Assembly: GCA_963749145.1 (NCBI GenBank)
Contig: CAVVLN010000004.1
Coordinates: forward strand, 1-64,000
Direction: 5' to 3'
Origin: JASHPR01 sp963749145
Lineage (GTDB): Bacteria > Actinomycetota > Actinomycetes > Streptosporangiales > Streptosporangiaceae
DNA: 64,000 bases
The position numbers were made by a program, and so were the translations under genes. Shown here piece after piece: positions 33,482-41,908 of this stretch (position 1 is its first letter; each line of letters starts with the position of its first letter). The notes beneath the pieces were generated by a model, which did not search any database, was not told the DNA's origin, and saw nothing but the letters and a program-made list of their open reading frames with translations.

Positions 33482-33841
33482 ATGAAGCAGTACCTGTTCA
33501 GCGTGTGCCTGGTCGACGACGGCGCCCCGCCCCCGGCCCCCGAGGAGACGCAGCCGGTCTACGACGCCGTGGCGGCGTTCAACGCCGAGGTCCAGGCGGC
33601 CGGGCGCTGGGTCTTCGCGGGCGGCCTGCACCCGCCGAGCACCGCCACCGTGGTCACGGCGGCCGGCGGCGACACGCTCATCACCGACGGCCCGTTCGCC
33701 GAGGGCAAGGAGTATGTCGGCGGGTTCTGGGTGATCAGGGCCGAGGACCTCGACGACGCGCTGGCCTGGGCCGCGCGGGGCTCCGCGGCGTGCGGCAGCC
33801 CGGTCGAGGTCCGCCCGCTGCAAGAGGACGGCGGGGACTGA
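33482..33841 (+). CDS. YCII-related DGPF-domain protein
   Basis: A 119-residue protein of the YCII/DGPF family. It has MKQYLFSVCLVDDGAPP, a central VFAGGLHPPSTATVV, and the diagnostic TDGPFAEGKEYVGGFWVI. DGPF proteins are the standard genetic partners of ECF42 sigma factors, as here. Their biochemical role is unknown; small-molecule sensing or enzymatic activity is possible. Confidence 0.88.
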   Translation: MKQYLFSVCLVDDGAPPPAPEETQPVYDAVAAFNAEVQAAGRWVFAGGLHPPSTATVVTAAGGDTLITDGPFAEGKEYVGGFWVIRAEDLDDALAWAARGSAACGSPVEVRPLQEDGGD

Positions 33842-33848
33842 CCCGACG

Positions 33849-35075
33849 GTGCCCGATGTCGACCAGGCCGCGATCGAGCGGGTCTTCCGGGCCGAGTACG
33901 GCCGCGCCGTGGCCGTGCTCACCGGGACCTTCGGCGACATCGACCTCGCCGAGGAGTCGGTCCAGGACGCGTTCGCGGTGGCCATCGAGCGGTGGCCGGC
34001 CGCCGGGCTGCCGCCCAGCCCGGCGGGCTGGATCATCACGACCGCCAGGAACCGGGCCATCGACCGGCTCCGCCGCGAGGCGACCCGGGACACCAGGCAC
34101 GCCCAGGCCCAGCTCCTGCAGGGCCCGGGTGAGCCCGCCGAGGAGGTAGCCGTGCGCGACGACCGGCTGCGGCTGATCTTCACCTGCTGCCACCCGGCGC
34201 TGGCCCCGGCCGCCCAGGTCGCGCTGACCCTGCGGCTGCTCGGCGGGCTGTCCACCGGCGAGATCGCCCGCGCGTTCCTGGTGCCCGAGCCGACCATGGC
34301 CCAGCGGCTGGTCCGGGCCAAGGGCAAGATCCGCGCGGCCCGGATCCCGTACCGGGTGCCCGGGGACGCCGAGCTCCCGGACCGCCGGCGGGCCGTGCTG
34401 GCCGTGATCTACCTCATCTTCAACGAGGGGTACGCGGCCAGCTCGGGCGACCGGCTGATCCGCGAGGACCTGTGCGCCGAGGCGATCCGGCTGGCCCGGC
34501 TGCTCGCCGAGCTGATGCCCGACGAGCCCGAGGTGATGGGCCTGCTCGCGCTGGTGCTGCTGATCGAGTCCCGGCGGGCCGCCCGCACCGGCCCCGGCGG
34601 GGACCTCGTGCTCCTGGCCGACCAGGACCGTCGCCGGTGGGATCCCGGCCTGATCGCCGAGGGACAGGCGATCGTGCGCGCCTGCCTGCGGCGTAACCAG
34701 CCGGGGCCGTACCAGATCCAGGCCGCGATCAACGCGGTGCACAGCGACGCGGCCACCGCGGCCGGCACCGACTGGCCCCAGATCCTGGCCCTCTACGACC
34801 AGCTCATGCTGGTCGCGCCCACGCCGGTGGCCGCGCTGAACCGCGCGGTGGCCGTGGCCGAGGTCGACGGCGCACAGGCGGGCCTGGCCGCCCTGGGCGA
34901 TCTCGACCTGGACGGCTATTACCTGTTCCACGCGATCCGGGCCGACCTGCTGCGCCGGCTCGGCCGGGACGCCGACGCCGCGCTGGCCTACGACGCGGCG
35001 GTCGCCCGGGCCGGCAACGCCGCCGAGCGGGCGTTCCTGCGGCGGCGCCGCGAGGCCCTGCCCGCCCGGCCGTGA
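33849..35075 (+). CDS. ECF42-type RNA polymerase sigma factor
   Basis: A 408-residue sigma factor. Region 2 is near residues 8-75 (VFRAEYGRAVAVLTGTFGDI to AGWIITTARNRAIDRLRR) and region 4 near 115-170 (LRLIFTCCHPALAPAAQVAL, then LSTGEIARAFLVPEPTMAQR). A long C-terminal extension (about 200 residues, DUF6596/TPR-like) follows. There is no anti-sigma factor. In the ECF42 group the extension controls activity and the target is usually the neighbouring DGPF gene. GTG 33849 is eight bases after the DGPF stop codon. Confidence 0.9.
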   Translation: MPDVDQAAIERVFRAEYGRAVAVLTGTFGDIDLAEESVQDAFAVAIERWPAAGLPPSPAGWIITTARNRAIDRLRREATRDTRHAQAQLLQGPGEPAEEVAVRDDRLRLIFTCCHPALAPAAQVALTLRLLGGLSTGEIARAFLVPEPTMAQRLVRAKGKIRAARIPYRVPGDAELPDRRRAVLAVIYLIFNEGYAASSGDRLIREDLCAEAIRLARLLAELMPDEPEVMGLLALVLLIESRRAARTGPGGDLVLLADQDRRRWDPGLIAEGQAIVRACLRRNQPGPYQIQAAINAVHSDAATAAGTDWPQILALYDQLMLVAPTPVAALNRAVAVAEVDGAQAGLAALGDLDLDGYYLFHAIRADLLRRLGRDADAALAYDAAVARAGNAAERAFLRRRREALPARP

Positions 35076-35085
35076 CGCGGCGCGG

Positions 35086-35712
35086 CTACTGGCCGACGTA
35101 GGTGCCGGTGCAGATGTTCTCGTACACGCTGGGGTTGAAGCTCTGGCCGTGCTGCGGGAAGTACCACTCGACCGCCTGGTACATGAGCTTGCCGTCGCAG
35201 GTGCCCAGGTTGAAGGCGACCACGGTGGCCGCCTCCTCGGTGCCCTGCGCGACCGACTGGTTCGGGCCCACGTAGTCGCTGGTCCCGGTGGCGGTGGCGT
35301 GGGCGCCGCCCCAGGACGACCAGACCACGTGGGTGACCAGGCCGGTGGGGTCGCCGCCGTTGAAGATCTTGGCCGGCTTCACTTGCCCGAACCCGGTGCC
35401 CTGCGCGAAGTCGCCGGCCAGCTGGCCGAGGGTCGCGGTCGCCGCCGGGGCCGACGGGGCCGCCGCGGTCGGCGTGGGCGACGGTGTGGTCACCGGGGTG
35501 GCGGTGGCCGACGGCGCGGTCGTCGCCGCCTGCGTGGCCGGGGTGGTGGCCGCCGGGGAACGCGACGCGGCCGGAGCCGGCGAGCCGGACGAGCAGCCGG
35601 TCACCGCGGCGAGCGCGATCCCGGCCAGCGCGACGGCGCCGAGCGCGGCGCGCCCCCGGGCCCGGCCCGCCGGTGCGCGGCCGGTGCCAGCGGGTAGCTG
35701 AGCGTTCTGCAT
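35086..35712 (-). CDS. Putative lipoprotein (LppP/LprE-like)
   Basis: A 208-residue precursor. GRAALGAVALAGIALAAVTG precedes Cys40 (lipobox VTGC), and a Ser/Thr/Pro/Ala-rich linker follows to about residue 95. The globular part contains VVWSSWGGAHATATGTSDYV and ends with LMYQAVEWYFPQHGQSFNPS and a Cys. The ending resembles small actinobacterial LppP/LprE lipoproteins of unknown role. ATG 35712 has GGAG upstream; a start at 35826 would only add antisense-like sequence. Confidence 0.75.
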   Translation of the reverse strand: MQNAQLPAGTGRAPAGRARGRAALGAVALAGIALAAVTGCSSGSPAPAASRSPAATTPATQAATTAPSATATPVTTPSPTPTAAAPSAPAATATLGQLAGDFAQGTGFGQVKPAKIFNGGDPTGLVTHVVWSSWGGAHATATGTSDYVGPNQSVAQGTEEAATVVAFNLGTCDGKLMYQAVEWYFPQHGQSFNPSVYENICTGTYVGQ

Positions 35713-35854
35713 GGCTTTTCTCCGATCCCCGGCCGCGGCCAGGCGGCGGCGCGGCGTGCTCCCCAGCCGCAGGGCGGCGGCTGATTCTGTGACGGTGATA
35801 GGAGCCGCGCGGGTGCGCCGCGCCAACAGTTTTCTGCGGAATTTTCCCGGGGCG

Positions 35855-37345
35855 TCACAGCTCGATCTCGGGATACAGGGGGTGGCGCGCGAGCAGGTCG
35901 GCGCAGCGGCGGCGGCAGGCCTGCGCGGGGCCCGGCTCGAGCACGTACTTGGCCTTGGCCGTGGGGTTGGCCGGCGTGGTGGCGCGCAGCGCGGTGACGA
36001 TCACGTCGGCGACCTCGTCGAGCTCGGCCGGGCCGAAGCCGAGGGTGGTGAGCGCCGGGGTGCCGAGCCGGACGCCCGAGGTGTACCAGGCGCCGTTGGG
36101 GTCCCTGGGAACCGAGTTGCGGTTGGTGACCACGCCGGAGTCGAGGAGGGCCTGCTCGGCCTGGCGGCCGGTCAGCCCGAAGCCCGCGCCGACGTCCATG
36201 AGCACGAGGTGGTTGTCGGTACCGCCGGTGACCAGGCGCGCGCCCCGGCGCAGCAGCCCGTCGGCGAGCGCGCGGGCATTGTCCACGATCCGCGCGGCGT
36301 AGCCCGCGAACGAGCTCTGCCTGGCCTCGGCCAGGGCCACCGCCTTGGCCGCCATCACGTTCGGCAGCGGGCCGCCGAGCACCATCGGGCAGCCCCGGTC
36401 GACGAACGGCGCGTACTCGTCCCGGCACAGCACCAGGCCGCCGCGCGGGCCGCGCAGCGACTTGTGCGTGGTGGTCGTCACCACGTCGGCGTGCGGGACC
36501 GGGTCGAGGTCCCCGGTCAGGACCTTCCCGGCCACCAGCCCGGCGAAGTGCGCCATGTCCACCATGAATGTGGCCCCGACCTCGGCCGCGATCTCGGCCA
36601 GCGTGGCGAAGTTCGGGTTCCGCGGGTAGGCCGAGTACCCTGCGACCAGCAGCAGCGGCCGGAACTCGCGGGCCTGGGCGGCGATGGCGTCGTAGTCGAG
36701 CTGGCCCGACTCGGCGTCCACCCCGTAGCTGGCCTGCTCGAACAGCTTGCCGGAGATGTTGGGCCGGAAGCCGTGGGTGAGGTGGCCGCCCGCGTCCAGC
36801 GACATGCCCATCATCCGCTGCCCGTGCAGCTCGTGCCGCAGTCGCTCCCAGGCGGCCGCGTCCAGGTCGTTCACGTGCTTCACGCCGACCTCCGCCAGCC
36901 GCGGGCTCTCGATCCGGCGGGCCAGGATCGCCCAGTAGGCGACCAGGTTGGCGTCGATCCCCGAGTGCGGCTGGACGTAGGCGTGGTCCGCGCCGAACAG
37001 CGCCGTGGCGTGCCCGGCAGCCAGCGTCTCGACCCGGTCGACCATCTCGCACCCGGCGTACATGCGGTGGCCCGGCGTGCCCTCGGCGTACTTGTCCGAC
37101 AGCCAGTTGCCCATGGCCAGCAGCACCGCGGGCGAGGCGTAGTTCTCCGACGCGATCAGCTTGAGCTGGCGGCGCTGGGAGGCCAGCTCGCCGGTGATCG
37201 CGGCGGCCACGTCCGGCTCGGCGGCGGCGATGACCTCGAGGGCCGACCGGTAGGCGGCGGCGACGGCGGTGCTCGCGGCGGCGGTGCTGGCGGCGGTGGT
37301 GGTCGCGGCGGTGGTGCTCGCGGCGGTGGTGGTCGCGTCGGACAT
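35855..37345 (-). CDS. glyA: Serine hydroxymethyltransferase
   Basis: A 496-residue PLP enzyme that converts serine and tetrahydrofolate to glycine and methylenetetrahydrofolate. It has LKLIASENYASPAVLLAMGN, NWLSDKYAEGTPGHRMYAGC, VQPHSGIDANLVAYW and the PLP-lysine motif VVTTTTHKSLRGPRGG. The N-terminus has an extra Ala/Thr low-complexity run and there is an insertion after the HSG loop, making it longer than the usual 420. This longer form is known in actinobacteria. ATG 37345 follows GAAGGAG; a start at 37390 is less likely. Confidence 0.93.
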   Translation of the reverse strand: MSDATTTAASTTAATTTAASTAAASTAVAAAYRSALEVIAAAEPDVAAAITGELASQRRQLKLIASENYASPAVLLAMGNWLSDKYAEGTPGHRMYAGCEMVDRVETLAAGHATALFGADHAYVQPHSGIDANLVAYWAILARRIESPRLAEVGVKHVNDLDAAAWERLRHELHGQRMMGMSLDAGGHLTHGFRPNISGKLFEQASYGVDAESGQLDYDAIAAQAREFRPLLLVAGYSAYPRNPNFATLAEIAAEVGATFMVDMAHFAGLVAGKVLTGDLDPVPHADVVTTTTHKSLRGPRGGLVLCRDEYAPFVDRGCPMVLGGPLPNVMAAKAVALAEARQSSFAGYAARIVDNARALADGLLRRGARLVTGGTDNHLVLMDVGAGFGLTGRQAEQALLDSGVVTNRNSVPRDPNGAWYTSGVRLGTPALTTLGFGPAELDEVADVIVTALRATTPANPTAKAKYVLEPGPAQACRRRCADLLARHPLYPEIEL

Positions 37346-37555
37346 GCTGCGCTCCTTCGGCAGGGTCGGTGTTTCGCCCCGGCGGGCCAACGATAGTCGC
37401 TGCGCGGGCGGCGGGACGCCGGGCGCGCGGCGGCGCCCGCCGCCGTTCTGGCGAGTTGCGGCGCGGCTGGCCGCGCCGGTTGTCTATCCTTCGAAATAGC
37501 TTCCGGGCGGCCAACGACGGCACGGCGTCCTGGACGAAAGGGAAGGTGCAGGGCG

Positions 37556-38764
37556 ATGGTGTCGCAGGCCAGCAGGCTACGAGACGTCCGCTACGACATC
37601 CGCGGGCCGGTGCTGCGCCGGGCCCGCCAGCTAGAGGCCGACGGGCACGAGATACTCAAGCTCAACCTGGGCAACCCGGCGCCGTTCGGCCTCACCGCGC
37701 CGGACGCCGTGCTCAGCGGCGTGGTGCACAGCATCGGCGAGGCCCAGGGCTACAGCGACGCCCGCGGCATCCACCCGGCCCGGCTGGCGGTCGCGCGCTC
37801 GTACCTGGCCAAGGGCGTGGCCGGCGTGGGCCCGGACGACGTGTTCCTGGGCAACGGCGTGTCCGAGCTGATCGTGATGGCGCTGCAGGGCCTGCTGGAC
37901 CCCGGGGACGAGGTGCTGATCCCCAGCCCGGATTATCCGCTGTGGACCGGGGCGGTCGGCCTGTGCGGCGGCCGGGCGGTGCACTACCGCTGCGATGAGC
38001 TGGCCGGCTGGGCCCCGGACGTCGAGCACGTCGCCGCGCAGATCAGCCCGAGGACCCGGGCGCTGGTGATCATCAACCCGAACAACCCGACCGGGGCGGT
38101 GTACTCCCGGGCGACCCTGCTCGGCCTGCTGGACCTGGCCCGGCGCCACGGGCTGCTCGTGCTCACCGACGAGATCTACGACCAGATCCTCTACGAAGAC
38201 GCGGTGCACGAGTGCGCGGCCGCGCTCGCCCCCGACCTGCTGGTGCTCACCCTCGGGGGGCTGTCCAAGACGTACCGTCTGGCGGGGTTCCGGTCCGGCT
38301 GGCTGGTGGTGTCCGGGCCGCGCCGCGAGGCGGCCGAGTACCTCGAGGGCCTGGAGCTGCTGGCCAACATGCGGCTGTGCCCGAACGTCCCGGCGCAGTA
38401 CGCGATCGGGCCCGCGCTCAGCGGCGAGCAGAGCATCGCCGGCCTGCTGCGGCCGGGCGGGCGGCTGCGCGAGCAGCGCGACCACTCCTGGCGGATGATG
38501 AACCAGATCCCGGGCGTGGACTGCGTCAAGCCGGCCGGGGCGCTGTACCTGTTCCCCCGGCTCGACCCGGACGTCTACAAGATCGCTGACGACGAGCGGA
38601 TGGTGATCGACCTGCTCGAGGCCGAGCACCTGCTGCTCTCCCACGGCACCGGGTTCAACCTGCCGACCGCCGACCACCTGCGGCTGGTGTTCCTGGCCGC
38701 GGTCGACGTGCTCGACGACGCTATCGGCCGGCTGGCTCGCTTCCTGGCCGGCTATCACCAGTAG
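37556..38764 (+). CDS. PLP-dependent aminotransferase (alanine aminotransferase-like)
   Basis: A 402-residue class I aminotransferase. It has KLNLGNPAPFGL, GYSDARGIHPARLAVA, FLGNGVSELIVMALQGLLDP, NPNNPTGAVYS, TDEIYDQILYE and the lysine motif GGLSKTYRLAGFRSGW. This combination matches the AlaA/YfbQ group that makes alanine from pyruvate and glutamate. The ATG has a GGGAAGG site. It diverges from glyA, and both concern small amino acids, but a shared role is only inferred. Confidence 0.9.
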   Translation: MVSQASRLRDVRYDIRGPVLRRARQLEADGHEILKLNLGNPAPFGLTAPDAVLSGVVHSIGEAQGYSDARGIHPARLAVARSYLAKGVAGVGPDDVFLGNGVSELIVMALQGLLDPGDEVLIPSPDYPLWTGAVGLCGGRAVHYRCDELAGWAPDVEHVAAQISPRTRALVIINPNNPTGAVYSRATLLGLLDLARRHGLLVLTDEIYDQILYEDAVHECAAALAPDLLVLTLGGLSKTYRLAGFRSGWLVVSGPRREAAEYLEGLELLANMRLCPNVPAQYAIGPALSGEQSIAGLLRPGGRLREQRDHSWRMMNQIPGVDCVKPAGALYLFPRLDPDVYKIADDERMVIDLLEAEHLLLSHGTGFNLPTADHLRLVFLAAVDVLDDAIGRLARFLAGYHQ

Positions 38765-38788
38765 CGTCCGGCGGCTGGTCCTGGCCGG

Positions 38789-39604
38789 CTAATCCCACCA
38801 GAACAGCCAGAGGTCTGCCGCCGCGATCGCCGCCGCGTACGCGGCGATCGTGCCGGATCCCTGCACGACGTTGTCCGGGCAGAACGCGAAATGCTCGGCC
38901 GCGACCCGCTGCGCGGCGGCCTCGGTCGCCGGCGGCGCGGCCACGGCCACGGCCAGCGTGTCGAAGCCGACCTCGATGACCCGGGCACCGAACCGGTCCT
39001 CCCAGCTGCGCAGCAGGGCCGAGAGCGGGGCCATGTCCTCGCAGTGGTTCAGCGGCCCGGCCCAGCCAGCCGCCGTCACGACGTCGGCGCTGCGCTCAGC
39101 GGGCACGAGCAGGAGCCGCGACGCGCCGTCATCGTGGTCGAGCACGTACCGGTCGGCGAACTCGTCGGGGTCACGCCCGCCGCCGACGGCCTGAGCCAGG
39201 CCGGGCCAGGCCGGCCCGAAGGGCCGGAGCTCGGGGAAGTCGCTCCTGTCCTCGCCGTCGCTGATCCACGCGGCCCACAGGCCCGCCAGCACGGCGTCGG
39301 CGTCGAGCGCGCCGATGTCCGCGACCGGCTGCGGCCGTACCTCGCCGGCCGCCCAGGGCATCTTTGGGTTCCCGGCCAGAGCGCCGGCCAGCACCGGCCA
39401 CAGGCCGGACCGGGCCTGGGCCCGGCGCAGCCGGACCCACTGGTCCGGGCTGACCGGCCCGTCGCTCAGCCAGTAGGCCGGGTCCGCGCCTGGGCCGTCC
39501 GCCTGCGGCGCCACCAGGCGCCCGGGCGGCAGATCGGCGTCCAGCCAGCGCCCGGCCGCTCCGTCGCGGAACAGCCGGCCAAGATCATGCGGTAGCCCCG
39601 GCAT
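38789..39604 (-). CDS. DUF4253 protein
   Basis: A 271-residue soluble protein. The C-terminal half, from RLLLVPAERSADVVTAAGWA through LSALLRSWEDRFGARVIEVG and AEHFAFCPDNVVQGS to LWLFWWD, is the DUF4253 signature seen in many actinobacteria and some immunity-like contexts. The N-terminal half is less conserved. It overlaps the end of the EamA gene by 20 bases on the same strand. Function unknown. Confidence 0.85.
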   Translation of the reverse strand: MPGLPHDLGRLFRDGAAGRWLDADLPPGRLVAPQADGPGADPAYWLSDGPVSPDQWVRLRRAQARSGLWPVLAGALAGNPKMPWAAGEVRPQPVADIGALDADAVLAGLWAAWISDGEDRSDFPELRPFGPAWPGLAQAVGGGRDPDEFADRYVLDHDDGASRLLLVPAERSADVVTAAGWAGPLNHCEDMAPLSALLRSWEDRFGARVIEVGFDTLAVAVAAPPATEAAAQRVAAEHFAFCPDNVVQGSGTIAAYAAAIAAADLWLFWWD

Positions 39605-40596
39605 CCAGAACCTCCGGCTCGCCCGTCACATTCGCCTGGCGTGCAGCGTTCCTACCATCGGCCGCCTGGCGTGCAGCGTTCCTATCATCGGCCCGCCTGC
39701 CGGGCAACCGTGATGATGCTGCGCTCAGGCTGACCGTGAGCACGCCGGCGCAGACCACCACCGCCCCCGCGACCTGGATCAGGCTCGGGCGCTCGCCGAG
39801 CACGGCGAACGCCAGCAGCATCGCCGCCGCCGGCTGCAGCAGCAGCGTCAGCGAGGAGATGGCCGCGGGCAGCCGGGGCAGCGACGAGGTGATCATCAGC
39901 CAGCCGAGCGTCTGGCTGCTCATCGCCAGCAGCAGCAGCCAGCCGAACGACGGCCAGGGGATGTGCAGTTGCAGGCCGCCGAAGACCAGGCCGAGCAGCA
40001 GCGCCCCGAGCGCGGCGCCCGCGGTCACCTCGGCGAGCGGCCCGGCCACGTGCCGGGAGGCGGCCGACGTCCGGCGCAGGACGAGCAGGAACGCCGCGTA
40101 CGCGACCGAGGTCCCCATCCCGTAGCCGATGCCGGCCAGCGGGTGAATCCCGCCGGTGGCGCCGCCGGCCAGGCCGGACACCATCACCACGCCCGCCATC
40201 ACGACCGGCAGGAAGATCAGGAACCTGCGCCCGGGCCGCTCCCCGAACAGCGCCCACGCGGCGAGCGCGACGAACAGCACCTGCAGGTTGCCCAGCACGG
40301 TGGCGATCCCGGCCCCGACCTCAGCGATCGCGTGATTCCACAGCACCAGGTCGACGGCCAGCAGCAGCCCGGCCACGAACGCCCCGCGGCGAGCCCCCGG
40401 CTGGCGCGGGCCCCGCCGGCGCTGCTCCGTCCAGGCCAGCGCCACGAGCACGGGCAGCGCCAGCAGGCAGCGGTAGAAGGCCGCGGTCGCGGTGCCGGTG
40501 TCGGCCAGCTTGACCATGATCCCCGAGGCGGAGATGCAGGCCGCGCCCAGCCCGGCCAGCAGCAGCGGGCGGCACGGCCGGAGCGTTGCCTGTCAT
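39585..40596 (-). CDS. EamA-family (DMT) transporter, frameshifted at N-terminus
   Basis: A ten-helix drug/metabolite exporter with two EamA repeats (YRCLLALPVLVALAW, then WNHAIAEVGAGIATVLGNLQ, and LLQPAAAMLLAFAVLGERPS in the second). The frame with most of the protein has no start codon before its first helix. The natural start is probably ATG 40596 (GAGG upstream), reading MTGNAPAV. One extra base near 40571 then separates it from RPLLLAGLGAACISASGIMV. The tail holds a short repeat (DRNAARQA, DGRNAARQA). It is divergent from the CGNR regulator, which may control it. Confidence 0.78.
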
Positions 40597-40621
40597 GACC
40601 GTCCTCGAATATGGTGCTGAC

Positions 40622-41218
40622 ATGATCACCACCCTAGGGGAGCGGTCTGACAGGAGTCAAAGCGCTTTTGGTACTGACCTGCGGGAGGCGCTGACCGCGG
40701 CCGCCGAGCTGATCAACACCGGCCGCTCGGCCGACGGCGACGGCCTGCGCACGATCACGGACGTCCAGGCTTTCGGCGACCGGTACGCGTTCCACGGCAT
40801 CCCGGCCGGGCCGCGGGACCTGCCCCGGCTGCGCGCGCACCGGGCCCGCCTTGACGCCATCACGGCCGCCTGCGAGGCGGGCGACGACGCGGCCGCGATC
40901 GGGATGCTGAACGCGCTGCTGGCCCAGACCGGGGCGATCCCCCAGATCGTGGCGCACGACGGCCGCGGCCCGCACATCCACGTGTCCCGTCCCGCCGCCC
41001 CGCTGGCCGACCGGATCGCCGCGCACCTGGCCATGGGCCTGGCCGAGCTCGTGGTCGCGGGTGAGCACGACCGGGTGCGCAGCTGCGCGTCGCCGGCCTG
41101 CCGGGACGTCTTCGTCGACCTGTCCCGCAACCGGTCGCGCCGGTACTGCGACAGCCGGACCTGCGGCAACCGGCTGCACGTCGCGGCCTACCGGGCGCGG
41201 AGGTCGGCGGCGGGCTGA
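40622..41218 (+). CDS. CGNR zinc-finger regulator (ABATE domain)
   Basis: About 198 residues. The N-terminal ABATE-like helical domain (LREALTAAAELINT to LNALLAQTGAIPQIVAHDG) is followed by a C-terminal CGNR zinc finger: RSCASPACRDVFVDLSRNRS, then RRYCDSRTCGNRLHVAAYRAR, with four cysteines. These are presumed stress-related transcription regulators. ATG 40622 gives MITTLGERS; ATG 40595 is also in frame and would overlap the divergent EamA start. No strong ribosome site marks either one. Confidence 0.83.
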   Translation: MITTLGERSDRSQSAFGTDLREALTAAAELINTGRSADGDGLRTITDVQAFGDRYAFHGIPAGPRDLPRLRAHRARLDAITAACEAGDDAAAIGMLNALLAQTGAIPQIVAHDGRGPHIHVSRPAAPLADRIAAHLAMGLAELVVAGEHDRVRSCASPACRDVFVDLSRNRSRRYCDSRTCGNRLHVAAYRARRSAAG

Positions 41219-41343
41219 CGGCGGCCCGGACCCGCCACCGGTGCGGCGGACGCCTGGCTGGCGGCGGCCCGGACCCGCCACTGGTGCCGCGGGCGCCTGG
41301 CTGACGGCTGTCCGGACCCGCCACCGGTGCCGCGGGCGCCTGG
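41215..41343. repeat. Three 43-bp tandem repeats
   Basis: Units begin at 41215, 41258 and 41301, each starting CTG(A/G)CGGC and ending CGCCTGG, with a few substitutions between copies. The first unit covers the CGNR stop codon. A shortened continuation (CTGGCCGGC) follows. The array lies directly upstream of the DUF3040-like gene. Confidence 0.85.
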
Positions 41344-41396
41344 CTGGCCGGCTAAGTTGTCCGTTGGGGGATCAACGGTCCAGATCGGAGGTTTCG

Positions 41397-41816
41397 ATGG
41401 GCCTTCCCGCCAGCCAGCGCAGGATCCTGGAACGGATCGAGCATGCCCTGCGGGGATCCGACCCGCGTCTCGCCGCGCTCTTTTCGATATTCAGCCGACT
41501 GAACCGCGACGAGGAGATGCCGGCCATTGAGCAGATGCGCGCCCGCGCGGTCGTGCTCCTGGCCCGGATCCGCTACCGCGCCGCGCGGTTCGGCCGCTGG
41601 TTCGGCGCGCCGGCCCGGGCCCGGCTGCGCACCGCCTTGTTCTTCCCGGTCGCGCTCGCGATCGTCGCCTCGGCCGTCCTGGTCGGGGCCGGGTTCCCGA
41701 GCGCGAACCGGTGCGCGGCCCCGTCACGGCCGGTTGGTGCCGCTCATACCGGCACCGGCACCAAGCCCAAGCTCTGCGCGCCGGTTGTCGCCAACCCGGC
41801 CGTGCTCGCCCGCTAG
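41397..41816 (+). CDS. DUF3040-like small membrane protein
   Basis: A 139-residue protein. The N-terminus MGLPASQRRILERIEHALRG, then SDPRLAALFSIFSRLNRDEE, resembles DUF3040-type proteins (a short acidic helix followed by a membrane part). One helix (LFFPVALAIVASAVLVGAGF) follows a basic segment, and a short tail with two Cys ends the protein. The ATG has GGAGG seven bases upstream. Function unknown. Confidence 0.7.
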   Translation: MGLPASQRRILERIEHALRGSDPRLAALFSIFSRLNRDEEMPAIEQMRARAVVLLARIRYRAARFGRWFGAPARARLRTALFFPVALAIVASAVLVGAGFPSANRCAAPSRPVGAAHTGTGTKPKLCAPVVANPAVLAR

Positions 41817-41866
41817 CTACGGGCTGGCCGCCGGGGCCCGCCGGGCTGGGGTTGGTCACCGGGCCG

Positions 41867-41905
41867 GGTGACCGGGCTGGGTGACCGGGCTCGGTGACCG
41901 GGCTG
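41867..41905. repeat. Three 13-bp tandem repeats
   Basis: GGTGACCGGGCTG occurs three times in a row (middle copy ending C), just downstream of the PQQ-like gene's stop and between convergent genes. It may serve as part of a terminator. Confidence 0.7.
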
Positions 41906-41908
41906 GGC

